From Mayamaea pseudoterrestris (Eukaryota; Bacillariophyta; Bacillariophyceae; Sellaphorales; Sellaphoraceae): a stretch of DNA of 64,000 nucleotides. Where the stretch lies: NCBI GenBank assembly GCA_027923505.1, contig BROI01000014.1, positions 248,001-312,000 on the forward strand. The letters run 5' to 3'. Made by a program: the position numbers and the translations under genes. This document shows, piece after piece, positions 54,629 through 64,000 of the stretch (its first letter is position 1; every line of letters starts with the position of its first letter). The notes under the pieces were generated by a model. It was given only the letters and a program-made list of their open reading frames with translations. It ran no database searches and was not told the DNA's origin.

Positions 54629-54869
54629 CGTTACTTCTTCTCGAAGCCAAGTCTCGCAACGCAAATAATGTCGCGAGAATGGCAACAGAACGCCATGGTG
54701 ATTTCCTTGTCGTCGCTGACGTATGTTCGTGCTTCTTGCCTCGCGGAAATCCTCGAGCGCGCCGCCAAATTAGTCGCAGCGGCACAGAATTTATTGTGTA
54801 CCGATACGAGCTTGTGACGTTCTGATCAATATCAACCAAATCTTGACCTCCGCTCATTCTTCCTCAACC

Positions 54870-55928
54870 ATGACCGTCGCGAAAGTCGCCCAACGAAACG
54901 CCCAAAGGCTCCTTTCTTGTTTAAATCATGGCCGCCATTCTAGTTCATCATTGTCAGCTTGCTCATCAGCATTCGAAAATTGTTATGATGATGAACGTCC
55001 GAGCGTGCGCACGCTCGCCACCTACTCTGTTCCATCCGCTCGTCGCAAGCGACCAAACTTCGAGTCACTCAAAGTCATGGATACAAAGTCCAACTCCTTT
55101 GGTCGTTTGGAGGAACCCTACCAGCACGGCCAAGCAAACATGCAAGACTATTTGAAAAAGACGTCACTGAGTCCATGGGTGCCACTGTCGGACGCTGCCT
55201 CGCGCAAAATCTTCGACTTGGCCAATGTCAACGCCGCAACTACCATTCACGTGGACTTGGGATCGGGTGACGGACGCGTCTGCTTTAACGCCATTGACTA
55301 CGGCGTGCAAAAAAGTACTGGCATTGACGTTGACCAAGACATTGTGCAAGTGGCGAATGAGCGACTGCACAAGCGCCATCCACTGCCGCCGCTGCAGTTT
55401 GTCGTGGCCGACTTGATGGACGCAAAGCAGCATGAAACGTGGAAGCTCATTCAGGAAGCGAATTTGATTACCATGTACTTTGCCAAGGAAGCCTTGCAAG
55501 TGTTTCGGCCGCTGCTGGAGCAAAAGTTGGTGGGTCGCAAGTGCAAGATTGTGACTTGTGGATACGAAATGCCGGAATGGACTTACACGCAGTTTGAAGT
55601 CGTTCTTGGCACGCAGCTGTACTTGTACGAGTGGGGTGGCAGTCTCATGAATAAAAATGACGACGACGAGTACAACGACTTGCCGTTCATTGACAGTATT
55701 CTTGCGAATCGACCGCGCGAATTGGAAACGGAAGCCGTGGATAATGAACGATTCCAAGGGTCCAAGGTGATTGACCGGACCAATATCATTCCTGGATTTG
55801 ACCCTAGGGTACTTGATGAAATGGACGAACTGGAGGATGACGACTGGGATGCGGAGGATGATTCAATCGAAGACGAAGGGGCTAAAGACTCAATTGGCAA
55901 TGACGGCAAACACAAGACGGAGAAATGA
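54870..55928 (+). CDS. FAM173/ATPSCKMT-like methyltransferase
   Basis: Single frame; the Met at 54870 is preferred (352 residues) because it begins a Ser/Arg/Ala-rich, acid-poor presequence of mitochondrial type; an upstream Met at 54843 is possible. A class I methyltransferase fold starts near residue 125: motif I HVDLGSGDGRVCFNA, acidic SAM ribose site GIDVDQDI, motif II region QFVVADLMD, then NLITMYFAKEALQVFRPLLE and VTCGYEMPEW. This resembles FAM173/ATPSCKMT, which trimethylate a Lys on ATP-synthase c-subunit or ADP/ATP carrier in mitochondria. The target here is inferred from the family. The tail is very acidic (about 310-352), unlike the animal proteins. It is divergent from the DUF4336 gene across about 240 bp. 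Confidence 0.65.
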   Translation: MTVAKVAQRNAQRLLSCLNHGRHSSSSLSACSSAFENCYDDERPSVRTLATYSVPSARRKRPNFESLKVMDTKSNSFGRLEEPYQHGQANMQDYLKKTSLSPWVPLSDAASRKIFDLANVNAATTIHVDLGSGDGRVCFNAIDYGVQKSTGIDVDQDIVQVANERLHKRHPLPPLQFVVADLMDAKQHETWKLIQEANLITMYFAKEALQVFRPLLEQKLVGRKCKIVTCGYEMPEWTYTQFEVVLGTQLYLYEWGGSLMNKNDDDEYNDLPFIDSILANRPRELETEAVDNERFQGSKVIDRTNIIPGFDPRVLDEMDELEDDDWDAEDDSIEDEGAKDSIGNDGKHKTEK

Positions 55929-56427
55929 ACCAATCATCCACATGCTTTAAGACTTAAAAAAAACCCCTGAAAGGCTATTGCAAGACAGCAACTAAAGAAA
56001 ATCTTACAGTTGGTGCTTTTAACTGAAGCAAACAAGAGTTTATCAAGGAACAAACAGCCCGATAGAAATAACACCATAAGAGCCTTGCTCTGTCGTCGGC
56101 TCTGATGTATTTTGTCGCTAAAGAGATTGCTTGCAACTTCATTATGCCGCGTTTGGTTGCTAACGTTGATAGCAGCCATGCTTTATAGGTATAATTTGCT
56201 TGGCTCATGACTTGCTAACGCCTTAGCTTCTCCCTGAGAACACGATCCACATGAGAGTCGTATGTCGCCATTACGTGAGGTGCACGCCCAAACAGTGATT
56301 AATGAAGTTCCATTCATAGATATCTTACAAACGTCTATTTGTTAGCGTCTAACATTTTTACGTTCAGTGCACAAAAAACATACCAACATCCTTCGTCGGC
56401 AACATGCGTTCGCTCGCCCGCACCATT
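55929..56427. other. Convergent intergenic region
   Basis: 499 bp between the methyltransferase and decarboxylase genes. Nothing recognised. Confidence 0.5.
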
Positions 56428-58088
56428 CTACCACGGTGTGCTTAGTTTCGTCAGTGGCGAGCCCTGTCGAATGGACTTGACGCGTCCAAACTTTTCGCGA
56501 CATTCCACCAGCTCCTCAATGAAGCGGTCAATTTTATAGGGCGTCACGTTGGGCATGACCACAACATGGCAAATATCCTCCTCGCAGGCAAGCTGCCACC
56601 GCTTGACCAGCGTGTCATCCAAAGGACGCTCCAAAACAACGGTGCTACTCAAGTCGTTGAGGCGGCAAATGAATCCATGTTCGCTCAACTTGTTTTGCAA
56701 GTAGCGCGCCGTCTCCATGCAGTGCATAACGTCGCGCTTGATGCCGTCAATACCCTTTTTACGCAAGCTGTACCACAAGTAGAGCGCCGCTTGTCCGTTG
56801 CGACTGCCCATAATGGTGGTATCCACCGAGTTTAAATAGTCAATGTGCTGCTCCAGTCTCTGCACGTGCTCCTTGCGCGACAGAGTGACGCCGCACGGCA
56901 TGGGGCATCCAAGCATCTTGTGTCCACTGACGGCAATACTGTCAATGGGTTTGCGGAAACTAATCTCGGGAGCAAACTCGACAAAGGGCATCATGAGGGC
57001 GAACAAGGCACCGTCGCAGTGAATGTGAAACTGCTCCCGCGGAATGTTCAAAGTTTGCAATATGCGCAAAATGCGATCCAAATTGTCCACCGCACCCTTG
57101 ACCGTGGTGCCAATGTTCACGTTCAAAATGACCGGCTTGTCGCGATTGTCGTTGATGGCCTTGGCGAGAATGTCGTAGTCAATCTCTCCCATGGGTAGCG
57201 TCGGAATGGACTGGCACTCCATGCGATACATTTTGGCAGCCTTGAAGATGCTGTAGTGCGTCTCCTGCGACGTGTATAGTATGCCGTCCGGGAAGCGTTC
57301 GCGGGCCAGCAGTACGCCGTGCAAATTGCCTTCCGTGCCACTGGTAGTGACTATGAATGATGAGAGAAAAAGGTGGGGCAAGGAATTGAATATGTGAGTG
57401 TCAAGTCCGTGAATTGGACAAATGTAACTACCGGTACAAGTCACCAAATTCATTCACACAAACACTCACCATAACCCCAGTACGTTCCAGCCTCCATTTT
57501 CCACATTTGCGCAAAAAAGTCAATGACCGAAACCTCAAACTGCCGCGAGTGCACTCCATAGTTGGACGGCACGAAGGGATCACCAAGATTGTTAATGCTA
57601 TATTTCAAAAACGGCGAAAGCTCGGTGAAATCAAAGGCCAAATTGTACGGATAGCCAAAGTGCACACTACTCTTGGTTTGCAGCAAGTGATCGTACGCCT
57701 TGAGAATATCGGCTTCATCCGGCAGACTGGCGCGCTGCGTTTCCGTAATGGGAATTTTGACGGAATCAACATCGAGCAGCGCCATTTCGTCCGCCGTGAG
57801 CGGGTCCTTGTGCAAGTGGTCGTCGGCGGCCGCGCCCCACGCGTCAAAGACGGCCCACGGCGACGGCGTGCCAGACTTGTTGTGGTCAAATGTTGACAAG
57901 AGAGTAGATGGTGCAGTCGCTACTGCTGCTTCCGGCTGCTCATGAAAGTGCTTGTTCTCGTCATCGGATGGCGTCAAGGAAACTGCTTGTTCCTCGGAAG
58001 CAACGACGGATGACTTGAAGGCCACCAGCGATCGCGTGGGGCGAGCGACGCTTCCGGCGCGCAAGAGACGAGCAAAGGATGGAATCAT
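56428..58088 (-). CDS. Group II PLP-dependent decarboxylase (serine/histidine type)
   Basis: Two exons, complement(57470..58088) and (56428..57350), 513 residues; the 119-nt intron begins GTGAGT, ends ATAG and splits the PLP phosphate-binding motif, restoring GYVTTSGTEGN. The Met at 58088 begins a basic, Ser/Arg-rich presequence (MIPSFARLLRAGSVARPTRS), so mitochondrial location is likely. Other motifs: HFGYPYNLAFDF, the substrate-side HCDGALFALMMPF (Asp pairs with the PLP pyridine) and SGHKMLGCPMPCGV with the Schiff-base Lys. This branch contains plant serine decarboxylases and bacterial histidine decarboxylases; ethanolamine formation from serine is the more likely role in an alga, by inference. 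Confidence 0.85.
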
Positions 58089-58690
58089 GGTTGATATTGT
58101 ATAGTAGGTATGTATGAGCGAGTGACTCGAGTCGAGAAGAGCTGCGTTAACTTTTAAATGAGGCCTCGCAACATGCCGAGCCAGGCAATGCGGATGCTGA
58201 CGATTTGCATCCACCAGCGGCGCTTCCCATTGGATGAAACGCGAAGGAAACCGATCGGTTTGGAATGGCTCATACTTCCTTAGCGATTTGTTACACTAGA
58301 AGGGAGTGTACTTGTGTAAAGAAAATGATCGTCATGGGAGTAATGATTTGAAATCAGTGGTCCACAAGGCGCGAGGATGACGCACCCTAGCAGGCCGACT
58401 ACCGTTTGGGCTCGTACCGGTACTTACACTGGCTTCGGATCGAAGTGGACTTCCTCTCGCAGAACATCATTATTTTTTCTTCGTCGTGTCACGCCGGTCT
58501 CATACCTTGCGCGTTCATCTTCACTTATTACTTGTGCAAAGCTGCTCTCCATACATAGTGGCAGTCGATTCGATTGTCGTTCACCAATAGCATTGCTTTG
58601 ACGCTTCCAACTCGTTTAGTTCCACGTTTCCAAGTCATAAAATTGAGCATCATAAACTACTGACGGCAAGCACTTTAAACAATCATCATC
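58089..58690. other. Divergent intergenic region, decarboxylase / SDR
   Basis: 602 bp holding both promoters. No conserved reading frame or site was recognised. Confidence 0.5.
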
Positions 58691-59570
58691 ATGTCACTGC
58701 TTTCGCACACGGTAGCCCTTGTGACGGGCGCAAGCTCCGGATTGGGTCTGGCGACGGCGCAGTATTTGGTTCGACATGGCGCCAAGGTTGTCATGGCCGA
58801 TGTGCAGGCATCACAACACCTGAACGAGTCGTCAAGCGAACAACGTTCCATTTACTGTCACACGGACGTGACGAGCGAAGACTCGGTGAAAAACGCACTC
58901 GACTTAGCGGAACGTACCTTTGGGAGACCCGTCAACGCCGCCATTAACTGCGCCGGTATTGCGATTGCGAAAAAGACGCTCTCCAAAAAGGGACCACATC
59001 CACTCTCCGACTTTTCACAAACAATGCAAGTCAATTTGATTGGGTCCTTCAACGTTGCTAGACTCGCGGCGGAGCGCATGAGTCAGTGCCAGCCAAACGA
59101 CATGGTGCATGACTTGCGCGGGTGCATTGTCAACACGGCGAGTATTGCGGCGTATGAGGGACAGATTGGTCAAGTGGCCTATGCTGCCAGCAAGGGCGGC
59201 ATTGTAGGCATGACGCTACCCATGGCGCGCGAGCTGGCGGCTTACAAGATTCGAGTCATGACTATTGTGAGTTGCAAGAAGTAGGAGAATGCATTTTTGC
59301 TAGTGCGTTGTTGTTCACTCGTCGCTTACATGATGCTGCTGCTGCTGCTCTTCAATTCCTTTGCATTGCCAGGCCCCAGGTTTGTTTCAAACACCACTGT
59401 TGGAAGGTCTTCCACCCGACGTGAAGCAACAATTGGGTGAGTCGGTTCCGTGTCCACGTAGACTTGGGCATCCGGATGAATTCGCCAGTTTGGTGGGAAC
59501 GATTTTGACGAGTCCCTACATGAATGGCAGCGTCATTCGACTGGATGGTGCGTTGCGCATGCCGCCGTGA
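58691..59570 (+). CDS. Short-chain dehydrogenase, HSD17B10-like
   Basis: Two exons, 58691..59266 and 59373..59570, 257 residues; the 106-nt intron begins GTGAGT, ends GCCAG and rejoins [15 protein letters not shown] classical SDR: NAD-binding TGASSGLG (about 14), Asp at the end of beta-2 (VVMADVQAS) indicating NAD(H) preference, NCAGIA (about 88), catalytic Ser in [10 protein letters not shown], and YAASKGG with Tyr and Lys about four apart. The sequence from APGLFxTPLLExLP to the C-terminus is typical of HSD17B10 / 3-hydroxyacyl-CoA dehydrogenase type 2. That enzyme acts in mitochondrial branched-chain and fatty-acid breakdown and, in animals, in tRNA processing; only the dehydrogenase role can be inferred here. 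No presequence precedes the fold. Confidence 0.85.
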
Positions 59571-59810
59571 TTGAATGTGTAGCGACGCGAGTGAGTTTAG
59601 CTATTTTATCGCCTGTCGCCGTCCTGCTCTACAAGTTAGGGATTGCTCGTTTTCGCCGGCTGCTCGTCCTGTTTTGTATGAAGGTCAGCTCAGTGCTTGG
59701 TGCATATTGGGCATTTATGCAAAAATGGACAAATGAAGCACCTATTGTAAGATTGATGTGGAAGTGAATATAAGAATGAAAGCTACACTAGCGACGCAAC
59801 TGGCTCGCAC

Positions 59811-61671
59811 CTAAAAACCATTCGTCACGTAATTGTAGGGTTGCGCGTAGTACCGCGTCATTTGATCCAGCTCGCACCAGTCTTGGTCCTCCTGCCAATG
59901 AGAATTCCAGTCTTGGCATTCGCAAAAGGTTTGGTAGTGAGCGCCAGTCGTTTGCATCAGCGGACGCGACACGTTCACCTTGGTGTCGTCGCCGTCGTAG
60001 ACTCCTGCGGCAGTGTCGGGCTGGCAGGGACGAATGAGGTCGTCAATGGGAGCAATTCGTTCTTTTAGTAGGCGATGCATTTCGTCAATTTGTCGTTGGG
60101 TCATTTTAATAGGATCCTTCATGATGCGCCAGTGATTGGTTCCTTTGCGGGAGCCTTGCTGGTAGGTGCCGTAACAGGGTGGTATGGTCTGGGATCCAGA
60201 GTAGCGGTAGTAGTAATCGGTTTTGACGCCATGCATGCCAAAGTAGGTATGGTATGGGCCGACACTTTCGTAGTCCATCAGGTGACGACCGTGCTTCATT
60301 TCTTCCTCGCGACGGTAAACTTCCTGGACGATTTCCTCCCAGTCGTCTTCGGGTTCCTCGAAATCATGAGGTTTTAGTTGGATTGTGGCCGGAATGAATG
60401 AGGCATTGATGCGGGTGCGCCGATGGTTGTGCACGAAGAGGTCGTTCGCCGTCCATGACTTTCGACGAGGTTTAACTTTTTGTTTTAAATCTCCGTACAA
60501 ACGTCGCGTCGCGTTCGTTCCGTTCAATATTGCGTTCGTTACGTTTTCAATACTTGTCGTCCGATCAAACATTGAGCATCCTTTGTATTCTGTCAGCACG
60601 CTAGGCAGGCCGCATTGGTTTCTTACTCCATCTTCATGTCGCCGCCATTGGCAAATGATTTTGTTGAGCATATAGTAGTCGTGGCTGTCAGTTTCGTTAA
60701 ACACTTGAAGAAAGATTGCCACGGTTGCCATCTGGGATAGAGCAAATTAGTTGACGGACGCCATAAACTGTAACACTGATTGATAAATAACAACATTGCT
60801 TACCTCGTTATCGAGCCCAGTTGACGAGTTCGCAGTCGAATAGAAATGTTGCATTTGCATCTCGGCATCAAATCGCGTGCCCTCTAGTGTGTGCTCGGAC
60901 GGAACATGAAAGTCAATGTGCGACAGAAACCACCACTCTGGGTAGCCGCGGCTAAAGTCAATGCGTCCCCATCGGTGTGTCTTGGCTCGGCCCATTTCGC
61001 AAGCAACATGAAACTTGTTCTCCTCGTACTCCACCATTGGCTGTCGAACTTGAAGAGCATGGCGTTCCACAGTAAAGGCATCATACTTTACCAGTTCGGA
61101 GAAATTACAAGAGGAATCGTACGTTTTCATGAGGTGCAAGTCGATGCACTCATGATAGTGCTCTGTTTCATTAAGCGCAGTGTTTCACAGTAGATTGATG
61201 GGTGATTGATGGTGCAGAAAGTCGCAGCTGCTGCCGTCTGCGGGGCACCATAGGCAGTCATTAGTCGTCAACTCCCAGCCAATTGCTTGTTCCCATTTCT
61301 CGGGCCAGCCAACCTGTAATATACATTAAAAGGATGTGGATGCTGTAAGATTTTAAAGTTCAATACAATAACGACAAGTCTTTATCGACAGCAGACACGA
61401 ACAGGGACGTGGGGCAAAAACAGAAACAGAAACAGATAGCAGGAAGGCAAAAACGCGAGAAGCCCAACAGGCAAAACTAAACAAAGAAACGTACACAGTC
61501 ATCAACATTGTCACATCGAAGGTACTTCCATTCCGATGGAGGATATTGAATGTTTGGCGACGTTGATCCGTTCAAATTGTACGTAAATTGATCCAAATCT
61601 TCCACGTTCGCCGATTCTGCCAGTCGGATAATTCCCAGTAGCAGGGCAGCATGAGATATATGGATCCACAT
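59811..61671 (-). CDS. Secreted alpha-carbonic-anhydrase-like protein (one in-frame TGA)
   Basis: Three exons, complement(61495..61671), (60804..61313) and (59811..60731), about 534 residues plus an in-frame TGA at 61185-61187. Introns of 181 and 72 nt begin GTACGT and GTAAGC and rejoin cleanly (DNE|MATVAIFLQVF). A signal peptide (ISHAALLLGIIRLAESA) precedes a domain with DFLHHQSPINL and FLSHIDFHVPSEHTLEG then FDAEMQMQHF, the alpha-CA core. The first zinc His of the canonical HxH appears as Asp (IDFH) and the third (ELHLVH) as Gln (EMQMQH), so normal zinc binding is doubtful. A further ~300 residues with Cys, Trp and Tyr motifs extend past the domain. The TGA lies between QSPINLL and the rest of the domain. 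It may be a CA-related, possibly non-catalytic surface protein. Confidence 0.68.
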
Positions 61672-62592
61672 GGCAAATGTAGTATGGCCAGAGAATTAAT
61701 TATGCGCGTAATAGCGCTTGCAATGAGGTGAGTTGTCATGGGTCAACGAGGAGTCGAGGTCTGCTGTCTGCTCGATGAGTTTCGGAAGAAGACTTTCGCG
61801 AGGAGATTGACAAAAATGTCGGTCACATGACCGTTCACAGATGAGGTATTCACGTCACAAATACGTATTTGTGACATGGAACCCGAAGTGGACACATTTG
61901 TGATCCACAACGAATGACTCCGCTGGAGTATTTTTATCCATTCGTAGTTTATACGAGTGCTTTAGTAAGTTACGAGTACTGCCGTATGCGTATGCAAATA
62001 ACATTTCGGTAATGCATCCCATCCTACCAACCGGAAGCTTTGCGCAGTCCAAAATATATGAGTTGCTATTTCAGTGCATTTGGCGGTGGCACGACTTACC
62101 AGCTCTCCAATGCTTGGAGCGCAAGATTTGCTCGTTTCATTTGCTGTTAGTGAAACCATTTACAGCCCATATATCGAGCTCCATGAGCAGGAAGCTATAG
62201 TATAAAGTGCAAATTGCCGGTACTTCGAGAGGCACCTTTTCCGGCTTTCGTCGAATGGACGGGGGTTTCAAATTAATCGTGAAAAAATTAATCAACTTTC
62301 GACTTCCGAGGCAGGCTACGCATCGCCAAAATGGTAGCACTACTTCCGCGACTTTCACTTGATCATGTTTAGCAGCGGTAGACGCGGAACTGCAAGTAAT
62401 GTCGATGATCTTGGCGGGGATCAGAATTAAAGTTAGACAATCCGATGAGTTACGTAGCTGATAACACCGAGTGTCGCTCCGGTTCTGTCACACCCTCGTC
62501 ACTTTCCACATCATCGCGAAAGCTGCTCGAAGATGAGCAAGGTCTGCGCAGCTTTTTTGCATCGACGCATCCATTATATATCAACGACCAAG
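61672..62592. other. Divergent intergenic region, CA-like / PDZ-ferredoxin
   Basis: About 920 bp between two divergent starts. The part next to the CA-like gene holds the palindrome cluster listed separately. Short frames elsewhere have no recognisable content. Confidence 0.5.
61820..61910. promoter_or_regulatory. Palindrome cluster upstream of the CA-like gene
   Basis: Four dyads within 91 bp. CGGTCA-CA-TGACCG at 61820-61833. A perfect 22-bp palindrome at 61854-61875, with arm GTCACAAATAC followed by its exact reverse complement. GTGGA...TCCAC at 61888-61908. TTGTG-ATC-CACAA at 61898-61910. GTCA/TGAC half-sites recur in the first two. The cluster lies about 150-240 bp upstream of the start at 61671. 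Binding of a dimeric transcription factor is inferred. Confidence 0.5.
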
Positions 62593-63618
62593 ATGCAAGT
62601 CTATACACTAGTAGCGTTAATAAGCTGCTGGAGTGGTTCTCATGCGTTTATAACGCAGCAGCACTTGTCTCCGCCGCGGCATTTCGCTTCTTCTCAATAT
62701 TCTTTGGAACAACACACATCGAATGCAGCACACCGTCAGATGAGTCAACGGCATGGAGCCGTCAGCAGCAGCAAGGTGGACATGAATACTTACAATCTCA
62801 ATGATCTAGAAACCATTGCCTCGGAATGGACTGCCAATGTCCTTCCAAAGACTGATTTTCTTGAAGCTGGAATTTACCTTGGGGCAAAGAATAGCAAGGA
62901 GCTCTTTGTCGATACGATCAAACTGACGCTGCCTCGACGAATAGGACAAGGCATGGGACTAGAACTGCTGGAGCTAGCGGGTGGACGCGAGGATGGCAAA
63001 GGCATTACCATTGTATCGGGCATTGTCGAGGGCGGGTGTGCCGACGGTTCAAACGTTTTGCCAGGCGATTCCATCATCGAAGTTGCTGTCGTCAAGCAGA
63101 GTCAAACCTTTGATAATGGCATGACTGAAACGGAAGAAACGACTGCAGTTGTGACAGAATGCTTGGACTGGGATGGAACCATAGATGCCATCAAGTCACT
63201 GCCGCCACCCGAGAATGACAACGAAACGTTACAATTGACTGTGAAACGCCTTCGACGTAAGCCAAAGGTCAAGCTCCAGCTACAATATCCACCTGAAATG
63301 AACGAGCCTGACATTAAACTGGAGCTATTCGCCGGTGAAAACTTGCGACGGGCCATGCTTGTGCGTGGCGTGAAACTGAACGATCCCTTGTCCAAGCGCT
63401 TCGACAGCGGAGGCTCGGGCGACTGCGGAGCGGAAGGCACCTGCGCCACTTGCGCCGTTTCCATTGTTCGAGGAGACGAATTGCTGAGTCCGCAGGGAGT
63501 TCAAGAGTCGCAAATCTTTGTCAAGCATCCGCGATGGAGAATGGCGTGTAAAGCAATCGTTGGACAGGGCATGCGTGAGGGTGACCTTGTCGTTCGCATC
63601 AATCCTCGGCAGTGGTAG
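62593..63618 (+). CDS. Plastid-targeted PDZ plus [2Fe-2S] ferredoxin-domain protein
   Basis: 341 residues from the Met at 62593, chosen because it starts a clean signal peptide (MQVYTLVALISCWSGSHAF) with the Ala-Phe plastid junction; an in-frame Met 60 nt upstream would bury it. A PDZ-like domain follows (about 95-215; FVDTIKLTLPRRIGQGMGLE with VSGIVEGGCADGSNVLPGDS). A ferredoxin fold ends the protein (about 225-335), with cluster Cys in SGDCGAEGTCATCAVS and a fourth in RWRMACKAIV. Spacing C-x5-C-x2-C is like adrenodoxin-type ferredoxins, not the C-x4-C-x2-C of photosynthetic ones. It should carry electrons in the plastid while docked to a partner through the PDZ; the partner is unknown. Confidence 0.78.
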   Translation: MQVYTLVALISCWSGSHAFITQQHLSPPRHFASSQYSLEQHTSNAAHRQMSQRHGAVSSSKVDMNTYNLNDLETIASEWTANVLPKTDFLEAGIYLGAKNSKELFVDTIKLTLPRRIGQGMGLELLELAGGREDGKGITIVSGIVEGGCADGSNVLPGDSIIEVAVVKQSQTFDNGMTETEETTAVVTECLDWDGTIDAIKSLPPPENDNETLQLTVKRLRRKPKVKLQLQYPPEMNEPDIKLELFAGENLRRAMLVRGVKLNDPLSKRFDSGGSGDCGAEGTCATCAVSIVRGDELLSPQGVQESQIFVKHPRWRMACKAIVGQGMREGDLVVRINPRQW

Positions 63619-63758
63619 AGCGATATATTATGTGCATATATTGGGAACTGACTATCTCATCCTCGCCAATGATTATTATACTAATACGACGCTAACGAGT
63701 TTAACTGGTAGTACTTTACAGCCAATCCATCCATGCGTAGCACTAGCTATTCCGCGAC

Positions 63759-64000
63759 TTAAAACGCACGCAACCATTCCCTTCCACTCAATCCCGGATA
63801 AAACTTGGGTCTAAAGTCTTGCCAATCCAGCTTTGCAATCAACCACTGTCCATCAGAGTCTCTCACTTCCAGCTGCAACCCCATGGTCACCAACAAGTTG
63901 TCGGACGACTTGTCTCGCAACTGCACCTCGACAAAGGCCTGTCCTTCCTGATAGTCGACGGGATCACTGGGAAAGTACGCGACAAAGTCTTCCGCCTTGC
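63759..64000 (-). CDS. Unrecognised gene, C-terminal 80 codons only
   Basis: A minus-strand frame open to the right window edge and ending TAA at 63759-63761. It reads FVAYFPSDPVDYQEGQAFVE, then LLVTMGLQLEVRDSDGQWLI, then LDWQDFRPKFYPGLSGREWL. Alternating hydrophobic residues suggest a beta-rich fold. Codon use looks coding and the frame has no internal stop. The family is not recognised and the N-terminal part lies outside. It is convergent with the PDZ-ferredoxin gene, about 140 bp apart. Confidence 0.5.
   Translation of the reverse strand, partial: KAEDFVAYFPSDPVDYQEGQAFVEVQLRDKSSDNLLVTMGLQLEVRDSDGQWLIAKLDWQDFRPKFYPGLSGREWLRAF

Noticed and set aside
61854-61875. The 22-bp palindrome as a transcription terminator
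   Set aside because: It lies upstream of a start codon, has no T tract, and hairpin terminators of that kind are bacterial.
1-64000. CRISPR arrays, operons or other bacterial features
   Set aside because: The window has spliced eukaryotic genes throughout; no regularly spaced short repeats were seen.

Overview
The window looks like nuclear DNA of a photosynthetic stramenopile, most likely a diatom. It is gene-dense, with short GT-AG introns (about 66-162 nt) that rejoin conserved protein families exactly. Several proteins have signal peptides followed by the Ala/Gly-Phe type plastid-import junction of diatoms. It also holds diatom-style gene families: a phytotransferrin/Fea1-like surface protein, a carbonic-anhydrase-like secreted protein, single-TM LRR proteins, and a DUF1118 and a DUF4336 plastid protein. 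The species cannot be named from the sequence.

Layout. 0.4-9.8 kb: hybrid histidine kinase, presenilin, ABC-F ATPase, sulfotransferase-like gene. 10.4-14.7 kb: two TspO/MBR-like membrane paralogues flanking an RBR ubiquitin ligase. 15.1-19.3 kb: phytotransferrin-like gene, divergent from two tandem paralogues of an unrecognised membrane family. 19.8-32.7 kb: Ty1/copia material carrying a nested 676-bp LTR mini-element, with a degenerate third membrane paralogue and a U-box gene next to it. 34.5-43.8 kb: possible mitoribosomal protein, LRR protein, MLH1, secreted acidic/basic protein, organellar PNPase. 44.2-49 kb: U2AF large subunit, ERG4/ERG24-type sterol reductase, DUF1118 plastid protein. 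49.4-64 kb: sulfatase, Cys-rich membrane protein, DUF4336 protein, FAM173-like methyltransferase, group II PLP decarboxylase, short-chain dehydrogenase, carbonic-anhydrase-like protein, PDZ-ferredoxin, and one gene cut by the right edge.

The copia region needs care. A block repeats at an offset of about 7,213 bp (21.16 kb against 28.375 kb). The stretch between about 21.88 and 28.37 kb is a second version of sequence found cleanly on either side, full of one- and two-base indels in element and host DNA alike, except in the LTRs and the nested mini-element, which are exact. This looks more like an unpolished assembly duplication than two real insertions. One young element with target duplication GCGCG (19829-19833 and 32739-32743) explains the clean sequence.

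The most unusual object is the nested mini-element (21162-21837, again 28375-29050). It has two identical 206-bp terminal repeats, a PBS-like TGG start after the left one, a purine tract before the right one, AATT target duplications and no long reading frame. Each terminal repeat holds a tRNA-like fold without an anticodon arm, with a perfect Pol III B box and a T4 terminator. Other notable points are two host genes each interrupted by one in-frame TGA that a CGA codon would explain, a carbonic-anhydrase-like domain in which two of the three zinc histidines appear replaced, and a cluster of palindromes upstream of that gene including a perfect 22-bp one.
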